From: an uncultured Alphaproteobacteria bacterium
GTDB lineage: Bacteria > Pseudomonadota > Alphaproteobacteria > Micropepsales > Micropepsaceae
Assembly (NCBI GenBank): GCA_903857685.1
Contig: CAIOFO010000057.1
Coordinates: 1 to 44,232, forward strand
Direction of reading: 5' to 3'
DNA: 44,232 nucleotides
In this document: positions 1-9,885 of the stretch, piece by piece
How the letters are laid out: each line of letters opens with the position of its first letter
Numbering within the stretch: the first letter of the stretch is position 1
Translations under genes and position numbers: made by a program
Notes under the pieces: model-generated
Told to the model about the DNA's origin: nothing
Databases searched by the model: none
The model's input: only the letters and a program-made list of their open reading frames with translations

Positions 1-479
1 AATAAACGGGCTTCGAAGACCTGGACCTGGCGGGGTTCCAGCACCACCTCTTCCCCCTCCCGGGCCAGGTCATAGGCCCGTTCCCCGGCCACCTTGATGG
101 CGGAATAGGCGGGCGGCACCTGGGTGAGGCTGCCGGTAAAGCGGGGCAGCATGGCGGTGATCTGCTGCGCCGTGGGGCGCACCGGGGATGTGCCGGTGAC
201 CTTGCCTTCGGCATCGTCGCTGTCGCGGGCCTCGCCCCAGCTGGCGGTGAAGCGGTAAATCTTGGCGGCGTCCTGGACGAAGGGCACGGTCTTGGTCGCC
301 TCGCCCAGGGCAATTGCCAGGATGCCGGTGGCCAGCGGGTCGAGGGTGCCGGCATGGCCGGCCTTCTGGGCGTCGAAAATCCGGCGGACGGCGGCGACGG
401 CCTGGGTGGAGGTCATGCCCACCGACTTGTCGAGGATCACCCAGCCATGAACCGGATTGCCTTTTTTCTTTTTAGACAT
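1..479 (-). CDS. truB: tRNA pseudouridine(55) synthase TruB (3' part cut by window edge)
   Basis: TruB converts U55 in the T-loop of tRNAs to pseudouridine. About 159 N-terminal residues are visible; the rest lies left of base 1. The family signature [12 protein letters not shown] is present at about residues 41-52, with catalytic Asp47. It is followed by conserved TSTQAV upstream and a YSAIKV segment (KxxGxRAYxxAR region) downstream. The ATG at 479-477 lies inside the end of rbfA, giving an 8-bp overlap and likely translational coupling. It is the last visible gene of the metK-to-truB cluster, in the order usual for bacteria (rbfA-truB, then rpsO). Confidence 0.95.
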   Translation of the reverse strand, partial: MSKKKKGNPVHGWVILDKSVGMTSTQAVAAVRRIFDAQKAGHAGTLDPLATGILAIALGEATKTVPFVQDAAKIYRFTASWGEARDSDDAEGKVTGTSPVRPTAQQITAMLPRFTGSLTQVPPAYSAIKVAGERAYDLAREGEEVVLEPRQVQVFEARL

Positions 480-954
480 CGTCCGGTTCGCCATCCTCAT
501 CGGGAGCGGCGAGGTCGCGCTGCACTTCCGGCGATTTGAGGATGGTCTCGATCTTCTGCGCTTCGGCAAAGGAATCGTCTTCGACAAAGCGCAGCTCGGG
601 CGTGAATTTTGTCGCGATCATGTGCCCCATCTCGCCGCGCAGAAATCCCTTGTGGCGGTTGAGGGCGGCGACGATCACCTTGCCGTTCCGGCCGCCCAGG
701 GGTTCGCAATAGACCGTGGCATAGCGCATGTCGGGCGACGGCTTGACCTGGGTGATGGTCACCGAGACGCCCTGAAGATCGGAATCCTGGATGTCATTGC
801 GGCGCAGGATTTCCGCCAGCGCATGGCGCAGCGCCTCGCCCACCCGCAGCTGGCGCTGGGACGGCCCAAGATCGCCGCGCGGGGTGCGGCCGCGGGATTG
901 ACTGGAACGGTCGCCGCCGCGCGGGGAACGATGTCGGGACATGGGAGAACTCAC
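472..954 (-). CDS. rbfA: 30S ribosome-binding factor RbfA
   Basis: RbfA is a KH-fold protein that binds the 30S subunit and helps mature the 5' end of 16S rRNA. The 160-residue product has a basic Ser/Arg-rich N-terminus, then the conserved [14 protein letters not shown] helix and the [14 protein letters not shown] segment typical of the family, and ends in an acidic tail. The listed start is a GTG at 954; an in-frame ATG at 942 (MSRHRS...) is an equal candidate, and neither has a strong Shine-Dalgarno. The gene follows infB after 47 bp that contain a perfect inverted repeat, and overlaps truB. Confidence 0.93.
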   Translation of the reverse strand: MSSPMSRHRSPRGGDRSSQSRGRTPRGDLGPSQRQLRVGEALRHALAEILRRNDIQDSDLQGVSVTITQVKPSPDMRYATVYCEPLGGRNGKVIVAALNRHKGFLRGEMGHMIATKFTPELRFVEDDSFAEAQKIETILKSPEVQRDLAAPDEDGEPDDV

Positions 955-960
955 TTGTCA

Positions 961-977
961 TTCCCGCCGGGCGGGAA
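961..977. repeat. Perfect 17-bp inverted repeat between infB and rbfA
   Basis: TTCCCGCC-G-GGCGGGAA is a perfect palindrome around one central base in the infB-rbfA gap. There is no following T-run, so it is not an obvious intrinsic terminator. It may be an mRNA stability or processing hairpin, and it lies just upstream of the rbfA GTG. Function is inferred only. Confidence 0.5.
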
Positions 978-1001
978 TTCAGGAATCGGACCTGACGAAA
1001 A

Positions 1002-3512
1002 TTACAGCGCGCGCTGGATGGTTTCGACGTCGAAACATTCGATGACGTCACCCTTTTGCATGTCCTGGTAATTGGCGAAGGCCATGCCGCATTCCTGGCC
1101 GCCCTGGACCTCTTTCACTTCGTCCTTGAAGCGCTTGAGGGTGGAGAGTTCGCCTTCATGGATCACGACATTGTCGCGGATCAGGCGCACCTTGGCGCCG
1201 CGCCGCACCACGCCTTCGGTGACGCGGCAGCCCGCGACCTTGCCCACCTTGGAGATCGTGAAGACCTCCAGGATTTCGGCATTGCCGAGGAATTTCTCGC
1301 GCGTCTCCGGCGTGAGCAGGCCCGACAGCGCCGCCTTCACGTCATCCACCACATTGTAGATGATATTGTAGTAGCGCAGGTCCACGCCATCGCGCTTGGC
1401 GCGCTCGCGCGCCTGGTTGTTGGCGCGGACATTGAAGCCGATCACCGCCGCGCCGCTGGCATGCGCCAGGATGACGTCGCTTTCGGTAATGCCGCCGACG
1501 CCCGATTGCAGAATCTGCGCGCCGACTTCATCGGTGCCCAGCTTGGCGAGCGCGCCCTGGATGGCTTCCGCCGAACCCTGGACGTCGGTCTTGAGCACCA
1601 GCGGCAGCAGGCGCTTTTCGCCCGATGCGCGGGTCTGGAGCAATTGATCCAGCGTCTGGCGGCTGGAGGAAGCCTGGCGCGCCTCGCGGCGCTTGCGGCC
1701 GCGATATTCCGCCACTTCGCGGGCGCGGGCTTCGGATTCCACCACCACCATTTCATCGCCGGCTTCCGGCGCGGCGGAAAGGCCGAGCACTTCGATCGGC
1801 GTCGAGGGACCGGCTTCCTTGACGGTTTCGCCGCGATCATTCTGGAGCAGGCGCACCCGGCCCCATTCCGAACCGGCGACCACGATATCGCCCACCTTGA
1901 GGGTGCCGCGCTGGACCAGGACGGTGGCGACGGGGCCGCGGCCCTTGTCGAGCTTGGCCTCGATCACCGCGCCTTCGGCGGGGCGGCCGGGATTGGCCTT
2001 GAGGTCGAGAATTTCAGCCTGCAGCAGGATGGCTTCTTCCAGCTTGTCCAGGCCGATGCCCTTGGTGGCGGAGACTTCGACGGCCTGGGTCTGGCCGCCC
2101 ATGTCCTCGGTCTGGATTTCATATTGCAGCAATTCGGTCTTGACGCGAGTGGGGTTGGCGTCGCCCTTGTCCACCTTATTGATCGCCACGATCATCGGCA
2201 CGCCCGCCGCCTTGGCATGGGCGATGGCTTCCACCGTCTGGGGCATGACGCCGTCATCGGCGGCGACCACCAAAATAACGAGGTCAGTGACCTTGGCGCC
2301 GCGCGAACGCATGGCGGTAAAGGCGGCATGGCCCGGCGTGTCGAGGAAGGTGATCTTCTGGCCGGATTTGAGCTTCACCTGGTAGGCGCCGATATGCTGG
2401 GTGATGCCGCCGGCTTCGCCGGCCACCACATCGGTCTTGCGCAGGGCGTCGAGCAGCGAGGTCTTGCCGTGGTCGACATGGCCCATCACGGTGACGACGG
2501 GAGCGCGCGACACCATGGCGCCCGCTTCATCGGCGGCGCCGGTGAGGCCTTCGAGCACATCGGATTCGGCGACCCGCTTGACGGTATGGCCGTAATGCGC
2601 AGCCACCAGTTCGGCGGTGTCGGCGTCTATAATGTCGTTGGGCGTCGGCGTCATGCCGTTTTCCATCAGCACCTTGATGACATCCACCACCCGGCGGGCC
2701 ATGCGGTTGGCAAGTTCGGAGACGGTGATGGTCTCGGGGATGGTGATGTCGCGCGGACCGGCGGGGCCGGCCGGCTGCTGCTGGTGGGATTTGTTGACGC
2801 GCTGGAGATGGCGGCGATAGGCGGCCACCGAGCGCATGCGCTCGTCATCGCCTTCCAGGGCGCGGGTGACGGTGAGCTTGCCCTTGCGGCGTTCGCCCTC
2901 GCCGACTTTCTTGGGCGTGGGCGCCTTGACCGGCACCATCTTGCCGCCGATTTTCTTGGCGACGGTTTCTTCTTCTTCGTCCTGGGCCGGGCGGCGGCGG
3001 CTGACTTCACCGGCCAGCGGTGCGGAGGGCTTGGGTTCGACGCGGCGCGCGACTTCTTCGGCAATGCGGCGGGCTTCGATGTCGGCGGCCTTGCGCGCCT
3101 CTTCCTCGACTTTGCGCTTTTCCGCGGCGGCGTGTTCGGTCTTGAGCTTTTCTTCCTCGGCGGCCCGGCGGCGGGCATCGCTTTCGGCGTTGCGGCGGGC
3201 CTCAACGTCGGAAACCTTGGCATCGGCCAAGGCGGCGGCCCGGCGGGCCTTTTCCTCGTCCGACAGCTGGCGCAGCACCACGCCGCGCACGGCAGGCTTG
3301 GCGGCCGGCTTGGCTTCCGGGGCAACGGGCTTTTCGGCCACCACGGGCTTTTCCGCCGGCGCCTTGGCGGGCGCGGGCGTGCCCAGAGTGCGTTTCTTCT
3401 CGACCACCACCGCCTTGGTGCGGCCATGGCTGAAGCTTTGCTTGACGGTGGATGTTTCCGTCTTCTTCAACGACAGCGTTTTGGGGCGCTTGGTCTCGTC
3501 AGTATCGCTCAT
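1002..3512 (-). CDS. infB: Translation initiation factor IF-2
   Basis: IF-2 is the GTPase that brings fMet-tRNA to the 30S subunit and promotes subunit joining. The 836-residue protein has a long low-complexity N-terminus rich in Ala, Lys, Glu and Arg (to about residue 250), an IF2_N segment, then the G domain with GHVDHGKT near residue 340, DTPGHAAF and NKVDK. Domains II, III and IV follow (ECGMAF near the C-terminus). The start ATG at 3512 overlaps the end of ylxR. Length and layout are normal for alphaproteobacteria. Confidence 0.98.
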   Translation of the reverse strand: MSDTDETKRPKTLSLKKTETSTVKQSFSHGRTKAVVVEKKRTLGTPAPAKAPAEKPVVAEKPVAPEAKPAAKPAVRGVVLRQLSDEEKARRAAALADAKVSDVEARRNAESDARRRAAEEEKLKTEHAAAEKRKVEEEARKAADIEARRIAEEVARRVEPKPSAPLAGEVSRRRPAQDEEEETVAKKIGGKMVPVKAPTPKKVGEGERRKGKLTVTRALEGDDERMRSVAAYRRHLQRVNKSHQQQPAGPAGPRDITIPETITVSELANRMARRVVDVIKVLMENGMTPTPNDIIDADTAELVAAHYGHTVKRVAESDVLEGLTGAADEAGAMVSRAPVVTVMGHVDHGKTSLLDALRKTDVVAGEAGGITQHIGAYQVKLKSGQKITFLDTPGHAAFTAMRSRGAKVTDLVILVVAADDGVMPQTVEAIAHAKAAGVPMIVAINKVDKGDANPTRVKTELLQYEIQTEDMGGQTQAVEVSATKGIGLDKLEEAILLQAEILDLKANPGRPAEGAVIEAKLDKGRGPVATVLVQRGTLKVGDIVVAGSEWGRVRLLQNDRGETVKEAGPSTPIEVLGLSAAPEAGDEMVVVESEARAREVAEYRGRKRREARQASSSRQTLDQLLQTRASGEKRLLPLVLKTDVQGSAEAIQGALAKLGTDEVGAQILQSGVGGITESDVILAHASGAAVIGFNVRANNQARERAKRDGVDLRYYNIIYNVVDDVKAALSGLLTPETREKFLGNAEILEVFTISKVGKVAGCRVTEGVVRRGAKVRLIRDNVVIHEGELSTLKRFKDEVKEVQGGQECGMAFANYQDMQKGDVIECFDVETIQRAL

Positions 3513-4138
3513 CGTTTACTTTCGTTCCGCAGGGCTTTGAGGCGCTGCATATCCAGGGTCAGACGTTCGGCCAGACCGCCCGGATGGACGGCGGCATGTA
3601 TCACATTCTCGCGCCCCAGCGCCAAGCCCAATTCGGCGCTGGTCAGGCACTCGGCCACCATGGGTTTGAGCTCGCGCGCATGCGCGGCGTTGTAAAGTTT
3701 GCGCTTGCCGTCCTTGGCGCCATCCGATGCCTCGATCAGCAGGCTGGGCGGCGCCTTGGGGCCGTCCAGGGCGCGCAGCACATTGTCGAAACCCAGCACC
3801 AGGGTGCCCGAGCGCCGGGCGATGCCGAGGTCGCCCACAATGCGCGCGACCAGGGCTTTTTCGGCGCGGTCGGCCAGATCGGCAGTGGCGCTCACCTGCG
3901 CCTTGGCGGCGCGGGCGAACAATTTTTTCTCGACCGCCATTGCAATGGCCTTGCGCGTGGCTTCGACCCACAGCCCCCGTCCCGGCAGCTTGGCCGCCGC
4001 GTCGGGCACGATGACGCCGTCCGGCGCGGCGACAAAGCGGATAAGGCGATGCTCGGGCATGATTTCGCCCGACACGATGTCCCGCCGCTGGCGGTCATCA
4101 TGTTCCTCGTCTTCCATCTTGTGCGCCACTGCCGTCAT
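3509..4138 (-). CDS. ylxR: YlxR/DUF448 RNA-binding protein with L7Ae-like C-terminal half
   Basis: This 209-residue protein sits between nusA and infB, the usual place of ylxR. The N-terminal half is DUF448-like (RRDIVSGE, then LIRFV and GRGLWV). The Cys often found in the family's R-x-C-I-V motif is Asp here. The C-terminal half ([20 protein letters not shown], residues about 90-190) resembles the ribosomal L7Ae/L30e-like domain commonly fused to YlxR in alphaproteobacteria. The stop overlaps the infB start by 4 bp, and the start shares one base with the nusA stop (TGATG). Role inferred: RNA binding linked to transcription or translation factors. Confidence 0.88.
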   Translation of the reverse strand: MTAVAHKMEDEEHDDRQRRDIVSGEIMPEHRLIRFVAAPDGVIVPDAAAKLPGRGLWVEATRKAIAMAVEKKLFARAAKAQVSATADLADRAEKALVARIVGDLGIARRSGTLVLGFDNVLRALDGPKAPPSLLIEASDGAKDGKRKLYNAAHARELKPMVAECLTSAELGLALGRENVIHAAVHPGGLAERLTLDMQRLKALRNESKR

Positions 4139-5751
4139 CAGGCCTGCTCACCCTCTTCCGGCGCGTCTTCCAGCACGGCTTCTTCTTCGGGCGGCAGTTC
4201 TTCGATCCAGCCGATCTTGACCCGCGACTTCATGATGATGGCGTTGGCGTCATCGGAGGAAAGGTTGAAGCCTTCCAGCGCGCCGGGAATCCGCACCCGT
4301 TCCTTTTCCTTGTTGGTCTCGTAATAGCCCAGCAGGTCGTCGGTGGCGGCGCCGGCAAGATCTTCCAGCGTCTTGATATCATGCTCGCCCAGCGCCACGG
4401 CCATGGCCGGGGTGACGCCTTCGACTTCCAGCACCTGATCCTCGACGCCGAGGCCCTTGCGCTTTTCATCCAGAGCGGCATTGCGCGCATCAATGAATTC
4501 GATGGCGCGGTTCTGCAGCTCGTTGGCGGTTTCCTCGTCGAAGGCTTCGATCTGCGCCAGCTCGCCGGCATCGACATAGGCGACGTCTTCGATGGAGGCG
4601 AAGCCTTCGGAGGCCAGGAGCTGGGCCACCGTCTCGTCCACATCCAGCGATTCCATGAAGAGCGCCGTGCGGGTGGTGAATTCCTTCTGGCGGCGTTCGG
4701 ATTCCTCGGCCTCGGTGAGGATGTCGATCTGCCAGCCGGTGAGCTGGGAGGCGAGGCGCACATTCTGGCCGCGGCGGCCGATGCCCAGCGACAATTGTTC
4801 ATCGGGCACCACCACTTCGACGCGGTGGGTGTCTTCGTCCAGCACCACCTTGGTGACTTCGGCGGGGGCCAGGGCGTTGACGATGAAGGTCGCGGCCTCG
4901 TTCGACCACGGGATAATGTCGATGCGCTCGCCCTGCAGTTCCTGCACCACCGCCTGCACGCGCACGCCGCGCATGCCGACGCAGGCGCCGACCGGATCAA
5001 TCGAGCTGTCCTTGGAAATCACCGCGATCTTGGCGCGGCTGCCCGGGTCGCGCGCCACGGCGCGGATTTCGATCACGCCGTCATAGATTTCCGGCACTTC
5101 CTGGGCGAACAGGCGCACCATGAATTGCGGATGGCTGCGGGACAGGAATATCTGCGGCCCGCGGGCTTCGCGGCGCACATCATAGATGTAGGCGCGGATG
5201 CGGTCGCCGGCGCGGAAGCTTTCGCGCGGAATCATTTCGTCGCGGCGGACGACGCCTTCGGCCTTGCCGAGGTCCACCACCACCGAACCGAACTCGGAAC
5301 GCTTGACCACGCCGTGCACCACTTCGCCGATGCGGTCCTTGTATTCGTCATACTGGCGCTCGCGTTCGGCATCGCGCACCTTCTGCACGATCACCTGCTT
5401 GGCGTTCTGGGCATTGATGCGGTTGAAATCCACCGGCGGCAGTGTTTCGGCGATGATGTCGTCAATCTGCGCATCGGGATTGCGGCGGCGGGCATCGACC
5501 AGAGAAATCTCGGTCTTGTCGTTCTCGACCAGTTCCACGACATGCAGGTAGCGCGAGACATGGGTCTCGCCGGTCTTGGGGTCGATGTCGACCTTGATGT
5601 CGTTTTCGGTGCCGTAATGGGCCTTGGCGGCGCGCTGCATCGCCTCTTCCATGGCGGCGAGCACCACCTGCTTGTCGATGGACTTGTCGCGCGCGACGGC
5701 GTCGGCGATCTGCAACAATTCGAGCCGGTTTGCGGCAATTGCGGTGGCCAT
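4138..5751 (-). CDS. nusA: Transcription termination/antitermination factor NusA
   Basis: NusA binds RNA polymerase and nascent RNA and controls pausing, termination and rRNA antitermination. The 537-residue protein shows the N-terminal RNAP-binding domain (start [20 protein letters not shown]), the S1 domain ([16 protein letters not shown]), KH1/KH2 ([14 protein letters not shown] and [16 protein letters not shown]), and two C-terminal helix-hairpin repeats ([35 protein letters not shown]) with an acidic tail. Its ATG at 5751 shares a base with the rimP stop, so rimP, nusA and ylxR are tightly coupled. Confidence 0.98.
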   Translation of the reverse strand: MATAIAANRLELLQIADAVARDKSIDKQVVLAAMEEAMQRAAKAHYGTENDIKVDIDPKTGETHVSRYLHVVELVENDKTEISLVDARRRNPDAQIDDIIAETLPPVDFNRINAQNAKQVIVQKVRDAERERQYDEYKDRIGEVVHGVVKRSEFGSVVVDLGKAEGVVRRDEMIPRESFRAGDRIRAYIYDVRREARGPQIFLSRSHPQFMVRLFAQEVPEIYDGVIEIRAVARDPGSRAKIAVISKDSSIDPVGACVGMRGVRVQAVVQELQGERIDIIPWSNEAATFIVNALAPAEVTKVVLDEDTHRVEVVVPDEQLSLGIGRRGQNVRLASQLTGWQIDILTEAEESERRQKEFTTRTALFMESLDVDETVAQLLASEGFASIEDVAYVDAGELAQIEAFDEETANELQNRAIEFIDARNAALDEKRKGLGVEDQVLEVEGVTPAMAVALGEHDIKTLEDLAGAATDDLLGYYETNKEKERVRIPGALEGFNLSSDDANAIIMKSRVKIGWIEELPPEEEAVLEDAPEEGEQA

Positions 5752-6272
5752 TACACTCTCTCCTGGTTTTGGGCTTTGCGGCCCTTCAAGTCTTCCTGAA
5801 TCAATTTGTCGGTAAGAACGAGTTTGGCTTCCACGATGTCGTGGAAGGGAAACTGGATTTTATTTTCGCCGGCGGCGATGACCACGTCATTGCCGTCCAG
5901 GCCCTCAAGCCGGCCGCGAAAGCGCTTGCGCTCGCCATTGGCGGTGGGCAGCGGCGCATTGAGCTCGATCTTGGCTTCGTGGCCTTTCCAGCGATTGAAA
6001 TCACCCAGGCGCGTGAGCGGCCGGTCAATGCCCGGCGAAGAGACTTCGATTTCGTAGTCGCCTTCCATGGGATCCTGCGTCTCGATGAAATCGAGCAGGG
6101 CATGGCTGAGGGTGGTGCAGCCTTCCACATCCATACTGCCATCAGGCCGTTCGGCCATGATCTGCAGCGTCTTGGAAGCGCCGCCCATGACGCGCAGGCG
6201 CACCAGCTTGAAACCCGCCTGTTCAATGACGGGTTCGAAGATCGGTTCGAGATGCGAGGCGGTGGTGAAGAT
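5751..6272 (-). CDS. rimP: Ribosome maturation factor RimP, probable AUC start codon
   Basis: RimP assists 30S assembly. The conserved body is clear (RLRVMGGASKTLQI, then EIEVSSPGIDRPLT). The first conventional start, GTG at 6203, would remove helix 1 and strand 1 of the fold, although the upstream codons in the same frame encode exactly that region (LEPIFEPVIEQAGFKLV). Between the in-frame TGA (6287-6285) and 6203 there is no ATG, GTG or TTG. The ATC at 6272-6270 is preceded by GGAG with 6-nt spacing and would give a 173-residue protein of normal length. The 5' end is therefore an inference; a sequencing error (ATG read as ATC) is the alternative. Confidence 0.85.
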   Translation of the reverse strand: MFTTASHLEPIFEPVIEQAGFKLVRLRVMGGASKTLQIMAERPDGSMDVEGCTTLSHALLDFIETQDPMEGDYEIEVSSPGIDRPLTRLGDFNRWKGHEAKIELNAPLPTANGERKRFRGRLEGLDGNDVVIAAGENKIQFPFHDIVEAKLVLTDKLIQEDLKGRKAQNQERV

Positions 6273-6398
6273 GGGCGGCTCCGGTCAAATGCAAAGGCCC
6301 CGCCTGACGCGAAGCGGCAGGCAAGGCGAAAAGGACTTCTCCCGCGGCGGCCCTTCCGGACTGCCACACAACCTATTCTTGTTGTTTGGGATGGCGGC

Positions 6399-6427
6399 TA
6401 TGTACGCCCGCAAGGGCTTTAATTCAA
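6399..6427 (-). promoter_or_regulatory. Candidate sigma70 promoter of the rimP-nusA-infB operon
   Basis: On the minus strand TTGAAT (6427-6422) and TACATA (6404-6399) are separated by 17 bp, directly after the stop of the upstream small gene. It would give a leader of about 120 nt before rimP, including an imperfect hairpin at 6302-6322 (GCCTG/CAGGC outer stem). The match is moderate and no start site is known. Confidence 0.4.
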
Positions 6428-6431
6428 GCCG

Positions 6432-6707
6432 CTAATGCCTGGCCGGGGCGATACCCACGGTGACCACGCCGGAGGCCACGGCGTCGTCGATTGCCTTTTG
6501 GCGCCTGGCTTTTTCGGCCTTGGCGAGGGTGGCGGCGCTGTCTTTGGCGGCGGCGGTGTCGAATTTATCAAGCCCCTTCAATGGGGCCGGGCTGAGCATC
6601 AGCCACAGGAAGCCGAACAGAAAAAACAGCGCAATGGCGATGACGCCCAGATCGCCATAATGCAGGCCGAATTCAGAGGCCGGTCTAACTTTGGGCGCAT
6701 CTGTCAT
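6432..6707 (-). CDS. Small single-pass membrane protein, unknown function
   Basis: A 91-residue protein with one clear hydrophobic helix (about residues 20-42, VIAIALFFLFGFLWLML) after a polar N-terminus. An Ala/Lys-rich, probably helical stretch follows (residues 50-75). Its ATG overlaps the trmB stop in an ATGA, so the two are probably translated together. I do not recognise the family. Its position between trmB and rimP suggests it is simply carried in the operon. Confidence 0.7.
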   Translation of the reverse strand: MTDAPKVRPASEFGLHYGDLGVIAIALFFLFGFLWLMLSPAPLKGLDKFDTAAAKDSAATLAKAEKARRQKAIDDAVASGVVTVGIAPARH

Positions 6708-7423
6708 GGCGTCACCTTAGCGGTGCGGCGGAAGCGAAAAAAGGCCGGAGGACCCTTGATAGCCTTGGTTTCATAACGCGTTGGCGGCCAATCGGCGGGC
6801 CGGGCCAGCCAATCCTGGGGTCCTGTTGCCAGCCACTCGAACTTGGGATGGGCCAGGAGCCTTTCAAGGGCATAGGGCAGATAGGATTTGTCGTCGGTGG
6901 CGAATCTGAGTTCCGCGCCTGGAACCAGCACCCTGGCCAGTTCGTCCAGCATGGAGGCCTGAAGGAAGCGGCGCTTGTGGTGGCGGGTCTTGGGCCAGGG
7001 ATCGGGAAAGAGCAGGAAAAAACGGCCCAGGCTGGCGTCCGGCAGGGCGGCGATGATCTCCCGGCCATCCCCCTCGAAGATCCGAACATTGTTCAGGGTC
7101 TTGTCCTGAAGCTTGGTGAGGAGCTTGGCCACGCCCATTTCATAGGGTTCGGCCCCAATCAGGCCTATTTCCGAACGCTGTTCGGCCTGCCAGACCAGAT
7201 GCTCGCCAGCCCCGAAACCAACCTCCAGCCAGAGTTCCTTTACACTGTTCGGAAACTGGCTGAACGGGTCTTTTGCCGGGTCATAGGCAAGTTCCGGTAA
7301 CAGCGTTCGGCGCAAGCCCGACTGCCGTTCGGACAGTTTGGGCCCCTTGCGCCGGCCATACAGAAGGCCGCGTTGACGCGAACGCTGTTCGGCTTCAGAC
7401 GGCAGCTTTGAGCTTGTCGGCAA
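6704..7423 (-). CDS. trmB: tRNA (guanine-N7-)-methyltransferase TrmB
   Basis: TrmB makes m7G46 in the variable loop of tRNAs using S-adenosylmethionine. The motifs are [11 protein letters not shown] near the N-terminus, the SAM-binding [14 protein letters not shown], then [17 protein letters not shown] and the C-terminal ATDD. The reading frame is open far into metK, so the start is uncertain. I chose TTG at 7423, which gives 239 residues and a 29-bp overlap with metK, because family members begin shortly before the YGRR motif. The adjacent metK makes the methyl donor. Confidence 0.9.
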   Translation of the reverse strand: MPTSSKLPSEAEQRSRQRGLLYGRRKGPKLSERQSGLRRTLLPELAYDPAKDPFSQFPNSVKELWLEVGFGAGEHLVWQAEQRSEIGLIGAEPYEMGVAKLLTKLQDKTLNNVRIFEGDGREIIAALPDASLGRFFLLFPDPWPKTRHHKRRFLQASMLDELARVLVPGAELRFATDDKSYLPYALERLLAHPKFEWLATGPQDWLARPADWPPTRYETKAIKGPPAFFRFRRTAKVTP

Positions 7424-8585
7424 GGTCGGTCTTCTCCCAGGAGAAGCCACCCTCGCTGTCGGGCTCGCGGCCGAAATGGCCATAGGCGGAGGTGCGGGCA
7501 AAGATCGGCTTATTGAGGTCCAGATGCTCGCGGATGCCGCGGGGCTTCAGGTTCATCAACTGGGGCAGGATCTTCTCCAACTTGGCCTCGTCCACCTTGC
7601 CGGTGCCGTGGGTATCAACATAGAGGGACAGCGGCTCGGCCACGCCGATGGCATAGGCAAGCTGGAGGGTGCAGCGGTCGGCCAGGCCGGACGCCACCAC
7701 ATTCTTGGCCAGGTAGCGCGCCGCATAGGCGGCCGAGCGGTCCACCTTGGTGGAATCCTTGCCGCTGAAGGCGCCGCCGCCATGAGGCGCCGCACCGCCG
7801 TAGGTGTCGACGATGATCTTGCGGCCGGTGAGACCGCAATCGCCATCGGGGCCGCCGATCACAAAGGAACCGGTGGGATTGATGTGCCAGATGGTCTTGT
7901 CGTTGATCCAGGCGGCGGGCAGCGCCTGGCGGATGTAGGGCTCGACGATCTTGCGGATGTCGGCCGAGGTCTGGGATTCCAGCGCATGCTGGGTGGAGAG
8001 CACGATCTGGGTGGCTTCCACCGGAACACCATTCGCATAGCGCAGGGTCACCTGCGACTTGGCGTCGGGCAGCAGGGTCTTTTCCTTGCCGGCATGGCGC
8101 GCATCGGCCAGCAATTTCAGGATTTTATGGCTGTAGAACAACGGCGCCGGCATCAGCGCCGGGGTTTCGCGACAGGCATAGCCGAACATGATGCCCTGGT
8201 CGCCCGCGCCTTCATCCTTGTTGCCGGAGGCGTCAACGCCCTGGGCAATATGGGCTGACTGGGCATGCAGCAGGATTTCGACCTGGGCATGCTGCCAATG
8301 AAAGCCGTCCTGCTCGTAACCGATGTCCTTGATGGCGGCGCGGCACACCGCTTCAATTTCCGCAGGGCCGACCGATTTGGGGCCGCGGGTTTCGCCGGCG
8401 ATCACTACCCGGTTGGTGGTGCAGAGGGTCTCGCAGGCGGCGCGGATGTCCCAGGGGCTCATGCCGTCCTTGGGGCCTTCGCGGAAGAACAGGTCCACCA
8501 CTTCGTCCGAAATGCGGTCGCTTACCTTGTCGGGGTGACCTTCGGAAACGCTCTCGGAGGTGAACAGATAATCGGACCGCGCCAT
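7395..8585 (-). CDS. metK: S-adenosylmethionine synthetase MetK
   Basis: MetK makes S-adenosylmethionine from methionine and ATP. The ATG at 8585 opens [21 protein letters not shown], the hallmark N-terminus. Later signatures include [12 protein letters not shown] and [16 protein letters not shown]. It is about 396 residues, normal for the family. An AAAGGA lies upstream of the ATG. An upstream TTG extension adds eight residues that are not conserved and is rejected. It is the first gene of the minus-strand cluster and faces hisB across 160 bp. Confidence 0.97.
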   Translation of the reverse strand: MARSDYLFTSESVSEGHPDKVSDRISDEVVDLFFREGPKDGMSPWDIRAACETLCTTNRVVIAGETRGPKSVGPAEIEAVCRAAIKDIGYEQDGFHWQHAQVEILLHAQSAHIAQGVDASGNKDEGAGDQGIMFGYACRETPALMPAPLFYSHKILKLLADARHAGKEKTLLPDAKSQVTLRYANGVPVEATQIVLSTQHALESQTSADIRKIVEPYIRQALPAAWINDKTIWHINPTGSFVIGGPDGDCGLTGRKIIVDTYGGAAPHGGGAFSGKDSTKVDRSAAYAARYLAKNVVASGLADRCTLQLAYAIGVAEPLSLYVDTHGTGKVDEAKLEKILPQLMNLKPRGIREHLDLNKPIFARTSAYGHFGREPDSEGGFSWEKTDLADKLKAAV

Positions 8586-8653
8586 GCCTCTAATCCTTTG
8601 ATCTCGCAAATTGGGTGGCTTCCTTTACAGGGAATCGGGCGGGGGTCAAAGGG

Positions 8654-8677
8654 GGATATGCCGATTTTGACATATCC
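8654..8677. promoter_or_regulatory. Inverted repeat in the metK-hisB divergent promoter region
   Basis: GGATATG (8654-8660) and CATATCC (8671-8677) form a 7-bp inverted repeat separated by 10 bp. It lies next to a TTGACC on the minus strand (8649-8644) that could be the metK -35 box. The spacing, about one helical turn between half-sites, suits a dimeric regulator. No regulator can be named. Confidence 0.35.
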
Positions 8678-8693
8678 GGTATGCCAGGAGGGA

Positions 8694-8722
8694 TTCACGG
8701 GGCGGGAGGGCCCTGCTATACA
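8694..8722 (+). promoter_or_regulatory. Candidate hisB promoter
   Basis: TTCACG (8694-8699) and TATACA (8717-8722) are spaced by 17 bp and end 23 bp before the hisB ATG. An AGGAA sits upstream of the start codon. The -35 match is weak. Confidence 0.35.
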
Positions 8723-8745
8723 CGCTGCGAATCCGAGGAATTCCC

Positions 8746-9333
8746 ATGCGAACCGCCACTGTCGAGCGCAAAACCCGCGAAACCGAGATTGCCGTCTCGC
8801 TCGACCTGGACGGCACCGGGGTGTGCGACATCGACACCGGCATCGGCTTTCTGGACCATATGCTGGAGAGCTTCGGCCGCCATTCCATGATGGACCTGAA
8901 GGTGCGGGCCACCGGCGACCTGCATGTGGACTTCCACCACACCACCGAGGACACCGCCATTGTCATCGGCCAGGCGGTGAAAAAGGCGCTGGGCGATTTT
9001 TCCGGCATCATCCGTTTCGGCAGCGCCCTGATCCCGATGGACGAGGCGCTGACGCGGGTGGCGATCGATGTCTCCAACCGGCCTTACCTGGTGTGGCGCG
9101 TCACCATCCCCAAGCCCAAGCTGGGAGAGATGGACACCGAATTGTTCAAGGAATGGTTCCAGGCCTTCGCCCAGAATGCCGGGGTGTGCCTGCACATTGA
9201 AAATCTCTATGCCGACAACAGCCATCACATCGTCGAGACCTGCTTCAAGGGCCTGGCGCGAGCCTTGCGGCAGGCGGTGGCGCCGGACGAGCGGCTTGAG
9301 GGCGGAGTCGCATCCACCAAGGGTTCGCTCTAA
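8746..9333 (+). CDS. hisB: Imidazoleglycerol-phosphate dehydratase HisB
   Basis: HisB catalyses the dehydration of imidazoleglycerol phosphate to imidazole-acetol phosphate in histidine synthesis. The 195-residue protein is a monofunctional IGPD with the metal-binding motifs [18 protein letters not shown] and DNSHHIVE, and the C-terminal STKGSL. No other his gene is in the window, so it is separated from the hisHAF genes that often follow it. The ATG is preceded by GAGGAA. Confidence 0.97.
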   Translation: MRTATVERKTRETEIAVSLDLDGTGVCDIDTGIGFLDHMLESFGRHSMMDLKVRATGDLHVDFHHTTEDTAIVIGQAVKKALGDFSGIIRFGSALIPMDEALTRVAIDVSNRPYLVWRVTIPKPKLGEMDTELFKEWFQAFAQNAGVCLHIENLYADNSHHIVETCFKGLARALRQAVAPDERLEGGVASTKGSL

Positions 9334-9345
9334 CCTATAGGGCGC

Positions 9346-9885
9346 ATGATCAGTTCATCAACCGCAGCGGAAGTGGCGCGCGGCGTATCGCGGCTACTCA
9401 TTCAGGAAGGCTATTCGCCGATCCTGGAATTCACCTTGCCCAATGGACGGCGGCTGGACGTGGCGGCACTGGGCCCCGGCGGCGAGATGCTGGGCGTGGA
9501 GATCAAGGTGGCGCTGGCGGATCTGCGCGGCGACAACAAATGGCCGGAGTATCTGGATTATTGCGACCTGTTCTATTTCGCCATCCCGCCGGATTTTCCG
9601 CCCGAGCATGTTCCCGCCCAGACCGGGCTGATGATCGCCGACCGTTATGGCGGCGCCATCGTCAAACCGGCCGAGGTGCAATCGCTTCACGCCAGCCGCC
9701 GGAAGGCGGTGACGCTGAGTTTCGCCAAAGTGGCGGCGGAAAGCCTGGCGGCGATGATGGAAGCGTTGGCGCAAGCGGCAGTCCCCAATCTGGTGATGCA
9801 GCAACCGCCAGGAAAAGTGCGGCCTCGCGGTTTTCCGTCCGGCGGTGCGACCAAGGAAGAAGCTGATGGCACTGACGAAAGCTGA
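9346..9885 (+). CDS. mmcB: MmcB family DNA repair protein (PD-(D/E)XK-like)
   Basis: MmcB-type proteins are alphaproteobacterial DNA-damage proteins with a nuclease-like fold. The core motif is visible: RRLDVAALG, then GVEIKVALADLRGD, KWPEYLDYCDLFYFA and PAQTGLMIAD. The Asp of RLDV and the E-x-K of VEIK match the PD-(D/E)XK pattern. The core ends around residue 150. The last 25 residues (GKVRPRGFPS...) are encoded by a palindromic repeat that also occurs downstream of another gene, so this tail is probably acquired rather than functional. The end overlaps the next gene by 20 bp. Confidence 0.85.
   Translation: MISSSTAAEVARGVSRLLIQEGYSPILEFTLPNGRRLDVAALGPGGEMLGVEIKVALADLRGDNKWPEYLDYCDLFYFAIPPDFPPEHVPAQTGLMIADRYGGAIVKPAEVQSLHASRRKAVTLSFAKVAAESLAAMMEALAQAAVPNLVMQQPPGKVRPRGFPSGGATKEEADGTDES
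9811..9854 (-). repeat. Dispersed palindromic repeat, copy 1 (inside mmcB)
   Basis: These 44 bp match the complement of 14834-14876 with two substitutions and one single-base gap. The unit can fold: GGAAAA (9811-9816) pairs with TTTTCC (9831-9836), and GCG/CGC pair inside. Here it is read through in frame as the C-terminal tail of MmcB and ends beside the Shine-Dalgarno of the next gene. Confidence 0.7.

Noticed and set aside
1056-3695. 879-codon plus-strand open frame
   Set aside because: It is the antisense shadow of infB and ylxR; the GC-rich codon pattern leaves the opposite strand open and the product is low-complexity with no family motifs.
4381-5799. 472-codon plus-strand open frame
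   Set aside because: Antisense of nusA; His/Gly-rich shadow typical of high-GC genes.
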